Below, in pieces: positions 24,919 through 33,735 of a DNA stretch of 48,724 nucleotides. Every line of letters starts with the position of its first letter. The first letter of the stretch is position 1. The stretch is from NCBI GenBank assembly GCA_964423095.1, contig CAYRDI010000012.1, positions 1 to 48,724 of the forward strand. The letters run 5' to 3'. The translations under genes were made by a program, and so were the position numbers. Under the pieces are notes generated by a model, which saw only the letters and a program-made list of their open reading frames with translations, did not search any database and was not told where the DNA came from. Source of the DNA: Micavibrio_A sp964423095 (GTDB taxonomy: Bacteria; Pseudomonadota; Alphaproteobacteria; Micavibrionales; Micavibrionaceae).

Positions 24919-25894
24919 AACCGCGGATTTTCGCGGACTTCCCCATTTTCGCGCACTTTATCCAGCTCTTTCATCTGCGTTGGATCATGAATACATCGTC
25001 GATGCTTGGAATCGTTTGATCCCGTCTTTATATCCAGCGGATCTTTACGACATTTTTTCAAAGGCGTTTGGAGAAGCGCTGCAGTTTGATCTTTGGTTTT
25101 GTCCGCCATCGGATCCGGACAAAACGCAAGATTTCGAAATTAAAATCAGATCCCTTGAAAACAAATATGAGGGTTCGATCAAATTTAGGTATGGCAGAAA
25201 GGATCCGGCAGGATCCGGCTTTAAGGTCGAAGACACCACACAATCAAACGGATACGGGAAAGCCTATTTTAAAGCTATAAACGAGCTAAGCCTTGCGATG
25301 GGAAATAAGGCGCTTCCTTTTATTGCGGCCGGCGACAATGGTGGATACACGTGGGCAAAGGCGGGTGCCTATATCAATGCGGGTATGATGTATGAAGAAG
25401 AATTGCTTGGGCTTAAGCGAACGATCAAGGGCAGACTTTGCGCATTGCGTCCGTATGTCGATAGCGAAGCGTTTCATAAGGCCTATGGGCTGGCCCGCAT
25501 AAAAACCAAAAGAGATATTTCAACACTGGCGCAGATAAACGAGCCGTTGCCGGATTTTTTCCGTGTTGATGATTTTTCCGAAATCGGAAAAATACGAGAA
25601 AGAATTCAGGTTTACTACACCAGAAACCCTGCCGACCGCAGTGCCTCGTTTGTTGCGCAAAGGGAGGTAGCGCGTCTGGAGCGCGCTTTTATGATCGCCG
25701 CGTCTCAAGAAAAACCAATGACTTTAGGACGGGCTTTGTTGGTAAAAACGGGGTGGATCGGCCTCGTCGATTTTTCCGATAAAAAACAAATGGAAAAAAT
25801 CGGTGATTATATCGGCGGCTGGAACACGATAGATCCCGTTTCGGGGAGGCAAAGAAAAACGCCGGCTGTTACCCCGGCGTTTCATCAATCCTAA
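24872..25894 (+). CDS. Orphan protein with a GNAT-like Q-x-x-G-x-G motif
   Basis: I do not recognise a family for this 340-residue protein. Its visible features are an N-terminal basic stretch, a strand-rich part around DFEIKIRSLENKYEGSIKFR, then TQSNGYGKAYFKAINELSLA. The last has the Q-x-x-G-x-G spacing of the GNAT acetyl-CoA loop at residues 124-129, followed by a helix, a strand (ALPFIAAGD) and GGYTWAKAGAY, where GNATs have their YxxxGF-type segment. The C-terminal half is helical and charged. Codon use is more AT-rich than that of its neighbours. It begins 47 bases inside the GT9 gene and ends with a four-base overlap with the convergent lipoprotein gene. Confidence 0.75.
   Translation: MSAYGSIFQKRTRPVETADFRGLPHFRALYPALSSALDHEYIVDAWNRLIPSLYPADLYDIFSKAFGEALQFDLWFCPPSDPDKTQDFEIKIRSLENKYEGSIKFRYGRKDPAGSGFKVEDTTQSNGYGKAYFKAINELSLAMGNKALPFIAAGDNGGYTWAKAGAYINAGMMYEEELLGLKRTIKGRLCALRPYVDSEAFHKAYGLARIKTKRDISTLAQINEPLPDFFRVDDFSEIGKIRERIQVYYTRNPADRSASFVAQREVARLERAFMIAASQEKPMTLGRALLVKTGWIGLVDFSDKKQMEKIGDYIGGWNTIDPVSGRQRKTPAVTPAFHQS
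25857..25882 (-). terminator. Terminator of the lipoprotein gene, lying inside the 3' end of the convergent gene
   Basis: AAACGCCGG (25857-25865) and CCGGCGTTT (25874-25882) form a perfect 9-bp stem around 8 bases. On the minus strand the stem is followed by TTTTTCTTT, and it starts just after the lipoprotein stop. It also codes for residues near the C-terminus of the plus-strand gene. Confidence 0.75.
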
Positions 25895-26439
25895 TTGTTG
25901 ACCACCGTGCCGGGCGAACTGGTCGCATAGGCGTCGGAGGATTTCTGGGCCTCAAAGTTCTGGCCCGTATCGCTTTGGTATTTATAACCATAGACGTTTT
26001 TCAGATATTCATCCCGCGCCTGATCGGCTTGAACGTAAGGAAGGCTTTCAACCCGTTCCCAGCCTTTGAAATCCATACAACCTTCGAAATCCGTGTAATC
26101 GAAATGTTCGGCGTAAAGCGGGCCGTCTTTTTTCGGCGTTTCATAGGCTTTCATCCGGCCTTCGGCGGTGGAAGGATCGGGCACCTTGCCATCCTGTGTA
26201 TCGGCCGGTGTAGCAGCGCGCAGCGGGGCCATGCGTTCCAGTTCGTCAATTTCTGTAACGCAGGTGGCAATGTCCTTGTGCAGCGTTTCCTGTGCCTTTG
26301 GTCCGCGCAGGTAGAGAGAGGAGGTGGCATTTTTGCGCTGCCAGTATTGTGCGTCTTCCAGTTTTGGCGTTACCTGACAGGCGGCCAGCAAAATCGCCGG
26401 GGCGGAAACCAGAACCAGTGTTTTCAATTTCAAATCCAT
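25891..26439 (-). CDS. Putative lipoprotein of unknown function
   Basis: From ATG 26439 the 182-residue product has a lipoprotein signal peptide, KLKTLVLVSAPAILLAACQ, with Cys21 as the lipidated residue. Asp is absent at position +2 (Q), so outer-membrane sorting is likely. The mature part is hydrophilic with two more cysteines (IATCVTEID and FEGCMDFKG) that could pair, many Tyr, and an Asn/Ser/Thr-rich tail. GGGAAAA precedes the start; an upstream in-frame ATG (26475) would add 12 residues before the signal and is not favoured. No family is recognised. A terminator lies right after its stop, inside the opposite gene. Confidence 0.8.
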   Translation of the reverse strand: MDLKLKTLVLVSAPAILLAACQVTPKLEDAQYWQRKNATSSLYLRGPKAQETLHKDIATCVTEIDELERMAPLRAATPADTQDGKVPDPSTAEGRMKAYETPKKDGPLYAEHFDYTDFEGCMDFKGWERVESLPYVQADQARDEYLKNVYGYKYQSDTGQNFEAQKSSDAYATSSPGTVVNN

Positions 26440-26507
26440 AATTTTCCCGAATCGGTAAGAATCCAACCCCGTCATTTAACCATGAAGCCCCGGGGGTTTA
26501 AAAGGGC

Positions 26508-28220
26508 TTATGGGGTGTTCATCCACCACGTTTCGATCACCGTGCCGTAAATCGGCATGGTTTGCGGATGGGCCAGCGGTTTCCAGTACGCCACAAAATC
26601 CTGCGGGTTGTAATAGAGCGGGATCATGTAGGTTCCGGCCATCAGGGCGGCATCCAGCGCGCGGACTTTTTGCACCAGATCGTCCCGGCTGGTGGCCGAG
26701 GCGATGGATTTACTTAGCAGATCGATTTTTTTATCGCAAATTCCGGCGTAGTTCCAGCGGGAAGGCTGGTCCGCCGCCTCGCAACTCCAATACAGATACT
26801 GCTCCGTGCCGGGGGACAGGGTGGACATCCAATAATACAGCGTCATGTCGAAATCATACTGGTTGAGCCGTCCCAAAAAGGCGGCGGAATCCAGCATTCG
26901 CACTTTGGGTATGATTCCCATCCTTTTGAGTGCATGGGTGAAGGACAGGGCTATTTTTTGGTCTGATGGATCGTTCAGCATGATTTCAAAATCCATCGGC
27001 TTGCCGGTCTTTTGGTTTACCCTGACGCCATCCTTGACGACCCACCCCGCGCTTTGGAGTAATTCATCGGCCTTTTTCATGTTTTCGCGCTTTTGCGCGG
27101 GCGTTTTATTGTTCACCGGCGGCCGCGTGCCGGTGGCGGCAAGTTCTGTGTTGGGGAAGTAGCTGTTGATGTGCCCATACAGTCCGTAGAACAGATTTTC
27201 GTTCATCCAGTCGAAATCGAACAGCAGGTTGAAGGCGCGCCGCACGCGGATGTCATCGAACGGGGCGCGGCGGGTATTGAAAATAAAGCCCCGCACGCGG
27301 TCGGGCCGTCCGTGTTTGAGCGCGTTCTTGATAACCTTTCCTTGTGTGATCGCCGGAAAATCATAACCGTTCTGCCACAGGGCGGCGTTCCATTCGCGCC
27401 GGAAATTCAGATTGCCGGCCTTGAATGATTCAAAGGCCACGGAATCATCGCGGTAATAATCGTAGATGACTTCATCGAAATTATAGAGCCCGCGATTGGG
27501 CATCAAATCTTTTGCCCAGTAATTCTTGTCGCGTTCGTAAACAATGCGCCGTCCCGGTTCGATAGATTTGATTTTATAGGGGCCGTTGGACAGGAAGGGC
27601 GTCAGTGTCGTCTGGTCAAAATTCTTGCCCGTCCAATAGGCTTTGGACAAAACGGGCATCAGGGTCAGGATCATCACCGTTTCGCGGTCATGGTCGGGGC
27701 CCAGATGAAAGGTGATCGTTCGTGCATCGGGCATATCGACGCTTGTGACGATTTTATATACCCGCCGCATGTTCGGGCGTCCGAATTCCATCAGGGTTTT
27801 ATAGGTGAAATCCACATCCGCCGCCGTGATGGGGCTGCCGTCCTGAAAACGTGCGCGCGGGTTTAGATGGAAAGTGATGGAAGAGCGATCGGCGGGCACA
27901 TCGACGCTTTGCGCGATCATCGGATACATGGTGAACGGTTCGTCCCAGACGCGGGTCATGAGACGGTCTGTAACCAGGTCCATGCCCTGCGCCGCCTTTC
28001 CCTTGATGTTATAGGGGTTCACCGTATCGAATGTGCCGATGGCGGCCTGTTTCAAGGTTCCGCCCTTGGGGGCATCCGGGTTCACATAGGAGAGATTCGG
28101 CGATTCCGCCGAATATTTCGGCGTTCCCGTCATGGCAAGGCCATAAAGCCCTTTCTCTTGCGCACAAACTGGCGGTATAAAGGAAAGGGCAGAGAGTACG
28201 AAAACAAACAGGTTCTTCAT
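26508..28220 (-). CDS. ABC transporter periplasmic peptide-binding protein (SBP_bac_5, YejA-like)
   Basis: The chosen start gives MKNLFVFVLSALSFIPPVCA, a Sec signal peptide cut before QEKGLYG, and about 570 residues. An ATG at 28232 (MRLN ahead of this) is an equal alternative. SBP_bac_5 features are YVNPDAPKGGTLKQAAIG, the conserved FHLNPRARFQDGSPITAADV, SNGPYKIKSIEPGRRIVYER and TRRAPFDDIRVRRAFN. The closing AYWKPLAHPQTMPIYGTVIE is typical of the YejA branch that binds oligopeptides. No permease or ATPase genes are adjacent. The start codon overlaps that of the divergent macro-domain gene (CATG at 28218-28221), and an upstream open frame is a shadow of that gene. Confidence 0.9.
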   Translation of the reverse strand: MKNLFVFVLSALSFIPPVCAQEKGLYGLAMTGTPKYSAESPNLSYVNPDAPKGGTLKQAAIGTFDTVNPYNIKGKAAQGMDLVTDRLMTRVWDEPFTMYPMIAQSVDVPADRSSITFHLNPRARFQDGSPITAADVDFTYKTLMEFGRPNMRRVYKIVTSVDMPDARTITFHLGPDHDRETVMILTLMPVLSKAYWTGKNFDQTTLTPFLSNGPYKIKSIEPGRRIVYERDKNYWAKDLMPNRGLYNFDEVIYDYYRDDSVAFESFKAGNLNFRREWNAALWQNGYDFPAITQGKVIKNALKHGRPDRVRGFIFNTRRAPFDDIRVRRAFNLLFDFDWMNENLFYGLYGHINSYFPNTELAATGTRPPVNNKTPAQKRENMKKADELLQSAGWVVKDGVRVNQKTGKPMDFEIMLNDPSDQKIALSFTHALKRMGIIPKVRMLDSAAFLGRLNQYDFDMTLYYWMSTLSPGTEQYLYWSCEAADQPSRWNYAGICDKKIDLLSKSIASATSRDDLVQKVRALDAALMAGTYMIPLYYNPQDFVAYWKPLAHPQTMPIYGTVIETWWMNTP

Positions 28221-28794
28221 GTTCAAACGCATAGCGCAGAAACTGCGCCCCAACAATCCCACGTATTTTGACAGGATAAGGATAGAGTATGGCGAAATCC
28301 TGTCGCAAACGGAATGTGAGTCCATTTTGTTCTTTATCCGCCCAAATCTGGAATGGGGCGGCTCTTTGAACCGGGCGGTGCTGCAAATGGCCGGCCCCGC
28401 GCTGGATGAATACGTGCTGGAAAACATCCCGCGGCCAAAATGCGGGGAAGTTTACGCCTTGCCGCCCTGCAATGCCCCTTATAAAGCCTTGTTTATGGCG
28501 GTTCTGGCCGATTGGGATGGCGGGATTGGGTATGAAGAACGGGATTTGTTGAATTGCTATCGTGAAACCATCGAAAAGGCGCAGATTCGCGGGATCAAAT
28601 CCGTGGCGATTCCCGCCATGGGCCATGACAAACGGGATTTCCCGCATATCCGGTTCGCGCGTATTGCGTTGCGCGGCATTCTTGAAAAGCTGGATGATCG
28701 TATCGATCGCGTGAAAATCATGTGTATCGACCGCACCATGGTTGCGACCTACAACAGCCAGATTGAAAAAATGAAGCAGAAGGTTGCCCTATGA
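28219..28794 (+). CDS. Macro-domain protein, divergent ADP-ribose-binding type
   Basis: The 191-residue product looks like a macro domain. FFIRPNLEWGGSLNRAVLQM, then AGPALDEY, is the counterpart of the NxxxxxGGGxxxAIxxxAG loop, and KCGEVYALPPCN and GIKSVAIPAMGHDKRDFPHI match the later ADP-ribose contacts. The catalytic-loop Asn of de-ADP-ribosylating macro domains (N-A-A-N) is not visible; Arg-Pro-Asn is at that place, so it may bind without hydrolysis. Its ATG overlaps the SBP start on the other strand, and its stop overlaps the corA start by four bases. Confidence 0.75.
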   Translation: MFKRIAQKLRPNNPTYFDRIRIEYGEILSQTECESILFFIRPNLEWGGSLNRAVLQMAGPALDEYVLENIPRPKCGEVYALPPCNAPYKALFMAVLADWDGGIGYEERDLLNCYRETIEKAQIRGIKSVAIPAMGHDKRDFPHIRFARIALRGILEKLDDRIDRVKIMCIDRTMVATYNSQIEKMKQKVAL

Positions 28795-29768
28795 TCCATG
28801 TTTATAAAGTCGAGGGTGATCATCTTGTCGAGGTTGACGGGCTGTCTGGTGCGCCGGCGGGGGAAATCCTCTGGATCGATCTGATGGCGCCAACGGTGCA
28901 AGAAGACAGGGCGGTTGAGGATTTCCTGAAACTATCCATCCCGACGCGCGAAGATATGGAAGAAATAGAATCTTCGGCACGTCTTTATGATGAAGGCGAT
29001 GCGAGCTATATGACCATGTCCGCCGTTGCGCATATAAGCATCGACGATCCCGTTAAAATTCCGCTGACATTTATCATTCACAAACACACGCTGATCACCG
29101 TGCGGTATGATGAATTGATGTCGTTCACCCAATATCTGACGACCGCAAAAAAGAAGAAGGGTGTTCCGAACCCCAGCCCCGAGGGGCTGTTGCTGGATAT
29201 TGTAGAGGCTGTCATCAACCGTACGGCGGATGCGCTGGAATCCCTTGGGGATGAAATTGAAGGCGTTTCGCGGGAAATTTTCCGTACGAAAAAAACATCG
29301 GCCAGCCGCAAAACGGGGATTTTACAGGTCACGATCAAGAAAATCGGTGCGAAGGGGGATATGCTTGGCATGCTGCGTGAAAGTCTTTCGAGCATTTCCC
29401 GCCTGCTTTTCCATTATGATGCGCGTAGTGCGGAAACAACCCCGAAGGGTGTAAAACAAAAATCAAAGAATCTGCACAAAGATGTCGATACGTTGGCCGA
29501 TCATGCGAATTTCCTGTCGGGGAAAATGGCGTTTTTGCTCGACGCCACGCTGGGGCTGATCAATCTTGAACAAAACCAGATCATCAAAATCTTTTCGGTG
29601 GCGGCGGTTGTCTTCCTTCCGCCGACGCTGATCGCCTCTATCTACGGGATGAACTTCCACCACATGCCCGAACTGGACTGGCCGTTGGCCTATCCGCTGG
29701 TGCTTTTGTGCATGATTCTGTCTGCGGCGTTGCCGCTCATGTATTTCAAGAAAAAGGGTTGGCTTTAG
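28791..29768 (+). CDS. corA: CorA-family divalent cation transporter
   Basis: CorA forms a pentameric Mg2+ (also Co2+/Ni2+) channel in the inner membrane. The 325-residue protein has the long cytoplasmic alpha/beta domain opening MIHVYKVEGDHLVEVDG. The long stalk helix includes SREIFRTKKTSASRKTGILQ. Two C-terminal membrane helices are seen: IIKIFSVAAVVFLPPTLIAS, followed by the signature YGMN, and LVLLCMILSAALPLMYF with the basic tail KKKGWL. It is coupled to the macro-domain gene by ATGA and overlaps the convergent adenosine kinase gene by four bases (TTAG). Confidence 0.94.
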   Translation: MIHVYKVEGDHLVEVDGLSGAPAGEILWIDLMAPTVQEDRAVEDFLKLSIPTREDMEEIESSARLYDEGDASYMTMSAVAHISIDDPVKIPLTFIIHKHTLITVRYDELMSFTQYLTTAKKKKGVPNPSPEGLLLDIVEAVINRTADALESLGDEIEGVSREIFRTKKTSASRKTGILQVTIKKIGAKGDMLGMLRESLSSISRLLFHYDARSAETTPKGVKQKSKNLHKDVDTLADHANFLSGKMAFLLDATLGLINLEQNQIIKIFSVAAVVFLPPTLIASIYGMNFHHMPELDWPLAYPLVLLCMILSAALPLMYFKKKGWL

Positions 29769-30769
29769 GCCGCCTTTTTCGGGAGCAGTCCGGCCAGTTT
29801 GACCTGTGGCCGTGGGCCGACATGGGAGATGACTTCGGCGGCGGCGATGGAACCCAGCCGCCCGCACTCCGCCATGCCCATCCCTTCGGTGTAGCCATAA
29901 AGGAAACCGGCGGCATAGGCATCGCCCGCGCCCGTGGTGTCCAGAACTTGCGCAACGGGTTCCGCGGTGACCGTGACGGTTTCGTCACCGCGCAGGATGA
30001 CGGAGCCTTTTTCGCTGCGCGTGATCGCGGCGATGTCGCATTTTCCTTTTAAGGTCGCGATGGCTTCTTCGAGCGTTTTGACCTCGTAAAGCGATTTGAT
30101 TTCTTCTTCGTTGGCAAACAGGATGTCCACATGTCCTTCGACCAGATCCTGGAACGGTTTTCTGTGACGACCAACGCAGAAGGGGTCGGAGAGGGTCAGG
30201 GATACTTTTTGTCCGGCGGCGTGGGCGATTTTCGCCGCCTTGTAAAATGCTTCCATGGCCAGCGGCGGATCGAACAGATAGCCTTCCAGATATGTCACGG
30301 CGGCGGCGGAAATTACGGCTTCGTCAATGTCGGCGGGGGACAGTTCAACGGCGGCGCCCAAAAATGTGTTCATCGTCCGCTGGCCATCATCGCTGATCAA
30401 AATCATGCTCCGGCCCGTGTGCGTGCCGCTTTCAACCGGCGGGGTCGTGTGATCGACGCCGATGGATTTCAGGTCATGGCGGAAGATTTCACCAAGCTCG
30501 TCCTTGCCGACCTTGCCGACATACGCGCCTTTTCCGCCGAAGGAGGCAAAGCAGGCGATGGTGTTGCCCGCCGACCCGCCGGACATTTCCGTGGCGGGGC
30601 CCATGGCATCATAAAGCTGGATCGCGCGGGTGGCGTCGATCAGGTTCATGGAGCCTTTTTTCATGCCGAATTTTTTGTCCTGATCGGCCAGAAATTCTTC
30701 GGTTGTGTGGGCCAGAACGTCCACAAGGGCGTTCCCGATGGTGACAAGGCCGTAGGTCGTTTTGGTCAT
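29765..30769 (-). CDS. PfkB-family kinase, adenosine kinase-like
   Basis: The 334-residue protein is a PfkB sugar/nucleoside kinase. The substrate-side motif is EMSGGSAGNTIACFASFGGK, and the ATP/catalytic motif is VLDTTGAGDAYAAGFLYGYT with the base Asp. The opening YGLVTIGNALVDVLAHTTEE and the segment MNTFLGAAVELSPADIDEAV match the alphaproteobacterial adenosine-kinase group rather than ribokinase or fructokinase. The substrate is not proven by sequence. It is monocistronic here: convergent with corA and divergent from the TetR gene. Confidence 0.88.
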   Translation of the reverse strand: MTKTTYGLVTIGNALVDVLAHTTEEFLADQDKKFGMKKGSMNLIDATRAIQLYDAMGPATEMSGGSAGNTIACFASFGGKGAYVGKVGKDELGEIFRHDLKSIGVDHTTPPVESGTHTGRSMILISDDGQRTMNTFLGAAVELSPADIDEAVISAAAVTYLEGYLFDPPLAMEAFYKAAKIAHAAGQKVSLTLSDPFCVGRHRKPFQDLVEGHVDILFANEEEIKSLYEVKTLEEAIATLKGKCDIAAITRSEKGSVILRGDETVTVTAEPVAQVLDTTGAGDAYAAGFLYGYTEGMGMAECGRLGSIAAAEVISHVGPRPQVKLAGLLPKKAA

Positions 30770-30845
30770 GAGGTTCGTTCTTTCGATTGACTTTGTTGTG
30801 CGTGCGGGTATCTGTCTATAGAAACTTTACGGAAAGGCAACCCCG

Positions 30846-31448
30846 ATGGCCGCAAAAAAGCCCATCAAGTTCACAAAATCCCCCGAAAAACCGCTCAAAG
30901 AACGGGCGGTGGCGGCGGCGCTCGATCTGGCGGGCCGGATGGGCTGGGACATGGTGACGATGACCGACATCGCCGATGTCGCGCAGGTCGGCCTGGCCGA
31001 ATTGTCCGAAATGTTTGATGACAAGAACGATGTGCTGGATGCCTACGGGCGCATGATCGACCGGGCGGTGCTTTCGACCTGCGCGGGGTTTGACCCATCG
31101 ACGCCGGAAAAGGACAGACTCTTTGAATTGCTGATGGAACGGTTTGATGCATTGAACGAAAACCGTGCGGCGGTGGTGTCTATCTTCAAATCGTTTTTGC
31201 CTGATCCCAAGCAGGCAGTTATTGCATTCCCCCATCTGGGCCGTTCCATGGCGTGGATGCTGGAGGCTGCGGGAATAGATGCAGGCGGATTCAGGGGGGC
31301 GGCAAAAGTTTTTGGTTTGTCGGTTGTTTATCTCAATGTCTTGCGCGTATGGATAAAAGACGACACCGAAGATTTATCCCAAACCATGGCGGCGTTGGAC
31401 AAAAATCTGGCGCGCGCCGAACAATGCGCCAATACCTTTATGCTTTAG
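30846..31448 (+). CDS. TetR-fold regulator, COQ9-like
   Basis: The 200-residue protein has a TetR helix-turn-helix: ERAVAAALDLAGRMGWDMVT, then MTDIADVAQVGLAELSEMFD. The C-terminal part, with VWIKDDTEDLSQTMAALDKN, resembles the COQ9/rpsU-divergent group within the TetR fold, so it could have a lipid or quinone role instead of DNA binding. It begins with a Lys-rich stretch. GGAAAGG lies before the ATG. It overlaps hemA tail-to-tail by four bases. No palindromic operator is obvious in the 76 bases upstream. Confidence 0.82.
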   Translation: MAAKKPIKFTKSPEKPLKERAVAAALDLAGRMGWDMVTMTDIADVAQVGLAELSEMFDDKNDVLDAYGRMIDRAVLSTCAGFDPSTPEKDRLFELLMERFDALNENRAAVVSIFKSFLPDPKQAVIAFPHLGRSMAWMLEAAGIDAGGFRGAAKVFGLSVVYLNVLRVWIKDDTEDLSQTMAALDKNLARAEQCANTFML

Positions 31449-32668
31449 GCGAATTTGACGTTGATGATGTGGTTTTCGGCGAACAGCCGGTAAAGAATAT
31501 CCGCAAGATTCGTGATGTCTTCGATGGAATGTGCTGCCGTGGCGGTCAGGCGCATACGTTCCGTTCCCTTCGGGACGGTTGGATAATTGATCGGCTGGAC
31601 ATAAATGTCGAAATCGTTCAGCAGAATGTCGGTCAGCCTTTTGCAACAGGTGGCATCACCGATCATCAGCGGGACGATATGGCTTTCCCCCTTCATATAA
31701 GGCAGGCCGCGCTGGTCGAGCGCGGATTTGAGGAGTGCGGCATGCCGGTGCGCCCGCATGCGTTCGATTTCCGAGGTTTTTAAATGCTCCACACTGGCCA
31801 GCGCACCCGCCAGAACGGCGGGGGGCAGGGAGGTTGTAAAGATAAAGCCGGATGCAAAGGAGCGTACCGCATCCACCGTTTCGCGCCGTCCTGTAATGAA
31901 TCCACCCATCAGGCCATAAGCCTTTCCAAACGTGCCTTCGATCATATCGATCCGGTGCATCAACCCACGCTGTTCGGCCACGCCGCCACCGCGCGGACCA
32001 TAAAGGCCTACGGCATGAACTTCGTCCAGATAGGTGAAAGCGTTGTATTTTTCGGCGAGATCGCAAATCTCCGCAATCGGTGCGATGTCGCCTTCCATCG
32101 AATAAACGGATTCGAAGGCGATGATTTTCGGGCGGGCGAGGGAGGTCTTTTGCAGCAGGCTTTCGAGATGTTCCAGATCATTGTGCCGGAACACGGCCTT
32201 TTCACATGCGGCCGAACGCATCCCGTGGATCATGGAGGCGTGGTTCTTTTCATCCGAAAAGACAACTGGATTATCCAGCAATTTCAAAAGTGTTGAAAGC
32301 GTTCCTTCATTGGCGACGTAACCTGAAGAAAAGACCAGCGCGGATTCTTTGCCGTGGAGATCGGCGAGCGAGTTTTCCAGATCTAGATGAAGTTTGTGCG
32401 TGCCCGAAATATTCCGCGTGCCGCCTGCGCCCGCGCCGTATTGTTCTATGGCAATTTGCATTGCGGCCAGAACGTGCGGATTTTGGCCCATACCAAGGTA
32501 GTCATTGGAACACCAGACGGTCACGGTTTTGGTGCCGCCGCCCGGCGCGGTATAAACGGCTTTTGGAAACTGGCCGCAAATCCGTTCCAGCGGGGCAAAA
32601 GACCGGTAACGACCTTCGGCTTTCAACCCTTCGATTTTTTTGGCAAAATAGGCGTTGTAATCTTCCAT
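31445..32668 (-). CDS. hemA: 5-aminolevulinate synthase
   Basis: ALAS condenses glycine and succinyl-CoA in the first step of the C4 heme pathway, the route used by Alphaproteobacteria. The 407-residue protein starts MEDYNAYFAKKIEGLKAEGR and contains CSNDYLGMGQNPHVLAAM, GAGAGGTRNISGTHKLHLDL, the PLP-region YLDEVHAVGLYGPRGGGVAE, and the Schiff-base lysine in EGTFGKAYGLMGGFITG. The C-terminus has the family RLTATAAHSIEDI. Together with hemW it makes heme a recurring theme of the window, although the genes are not linked in an operon. Confidence 0.97.
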   Translation of the reverse strand: MEDYNAYFAKKIEGLKAEGRYRSFAPLERICGQFPKAVYTAPGGGTKTVTVWCSNDYLGMGQNPHVLAAMQIAIEQYGAGAGGTRNISGTHKLHLDLENSLADLHGKESALVFSSGYVANEGTLSTLLKLLDNPVVFSDEKNHASMIHGMRSAACEKAVFRHNDLEHLESLLQKTSLARPKIIAFESVYSMEGDIAPIAEICDLAEKYNAFTYLDEVHAVGLYGPRGGGVAEQRGLMHRIDMIEGTFGKAYGLMGGFITGRRETVDAVRSFASGFIFTTSLPPAVLAGALASVEHLKTSEIERMRAHRHAALLKSALDQRGLPYMKGESHIVPLMIGDATCCKRLTDILLNDFDIYVQPINYPTVPKGTERMRLTATAAHSIEDITNLADILYRLFAENHIINVKFA

Positions 32669-32772
32669 GCCGCACCACTTCTACGGGGATAATTTCATTT
32701 TTTATATCGTCTGCGGGCCCCTATGGATAGCATTATTTGACGGTATATTCGGGGAAGGGTTTTTCGGACGTC

Positions 32773-33714
32773 ATGATTATCGTTTTCGGGTCGGTCAATA
32801 TGGATGTGTCGTTGCGGGTGAAGGATTTTCCCAAACCCGGGGAAACCATTTTATCGCACAGCTATGAAATGACGCCGGGCGGAAAAGGCGCGAACCAGGC
32901 GTTGGCCTGCGCACGCGGCGGGGCGCGGACGGCATTGGTCGGTAAGGTCGGGGACGATGCCATGGCCACGCGTATTTTGAACAATCTCCGGCGAAATGAA
33001 GTTATGACTTCCGGTGTTGCCACGTCCGATATTTTGCCCACGGGGATGGCGATTGTCACGACCAATGGCAGCGGAGAAAACAATATCGTTGTCGCATCCG
33101 GCGCGAATGGCGATGTGTCTTCGGAACAGGTGCCGGATGAAATTTTGAAACCCGGAAATTTGGTATTGTTGCAAATGGAAGTGCCGCTCGCCGAAAACAT
33201 TAAATTGATGGAACGGGCCACAAAATGCGGGGCACAGGTGATGCTGAACCTTGCCCCGGCCTTCCATCTTCCGCAAAAAGCATTGGAAATGGTTGATTAT
33301 CTGGTCGTCAACGAACACGAAGCGCATGCCATGGCGGATATGCTCGGCATTGGGGCGAAGCAGGATTTGATGGTGCTGGCCCATGCGCTTTCCCAAAAAG
33401 GAAATCTGACCGCAATTATTACGCTGGGGGCCGAAGGATCGCTGGCCATGACGCCGGATGGCAAAGGCTGGCGTGTGCCGGTGCTATCACTCAAACCCGA
33501 AGAGATTGTCGATACGACGGGGGCAGGGGATTGTTATTGTGGAACGCTGGCGGCCTCTATCAAGGCGAAGTTTGCGTTGGGGTCTGCCATGCGCCGCGCC
33601 AGCGTAGCGGCGGGGCTTGCCTGCAAGAAAAAAGGCGCGCAGGAATCCTTCCCCTACATCGCCGAAGTCGAAGAAATTCTCGAAGATTTCCCGCAAGCGG
33701 TTCCGGTAAAATAG
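32773..33714 (+). CDS. rbsK: Ribokinase-like PfkB sugar kinase
   Basis: The start at 32773 gives MIIVFGSVNMDVSLRVKDFP and 313 residues; a TTG 36 bases upstream is not favoured. The sugar-binding segment is YEMTPGGKGANQALACARGG, and the ATP/anion-hole motif is EEIVDTTGAGDCYCGTLAAS. The NGSGENNIVVASGANGDVS stretch is the ribokinase-type lid region. It would phosphorylate D-ribose or a similar pentose. No ribose transporter is nearby. It is divergent from hemA with about 100 bases between. The symbol is by similarity only. Confidence 0.88.
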   Translation: MIIVFGSVNMDVSLRVKDFPKPGETILSHSYEMTPGGKGANQALACARGGARTALVGKVGDDAMATRILNNLRRNEVMTSGVATSDILPTGMAIVTTNGSGENNIVVASGANGDVSSEQVPDEILKPGNLVLLQMEVPLAENIKLMERATKCGAQVMLNLAPAFHLPQKALEMVDYLVVNEHEAHAMADMLGIGAKQDLMVLAHALSQKGNLTAIITLGAEGSLAMTPDGKGWRVPVLSLKPEEIVDTTGAGDCYCGTLAASIKAKFALGSAMRRASVAAGLACKKKGAQESFPYIAEVEEILEDFPQAVPVK

Positions 33715-33735
33715 GCAGACAAGACTGGATTGGGC

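Noticed and set aside
28221..28427. N-terminal extension of the peptide-binding protein by 69 residues
   Set aside because: It lies opposite the macro-domain gene, and a proper signal peptide starts at 28220 or 28232.
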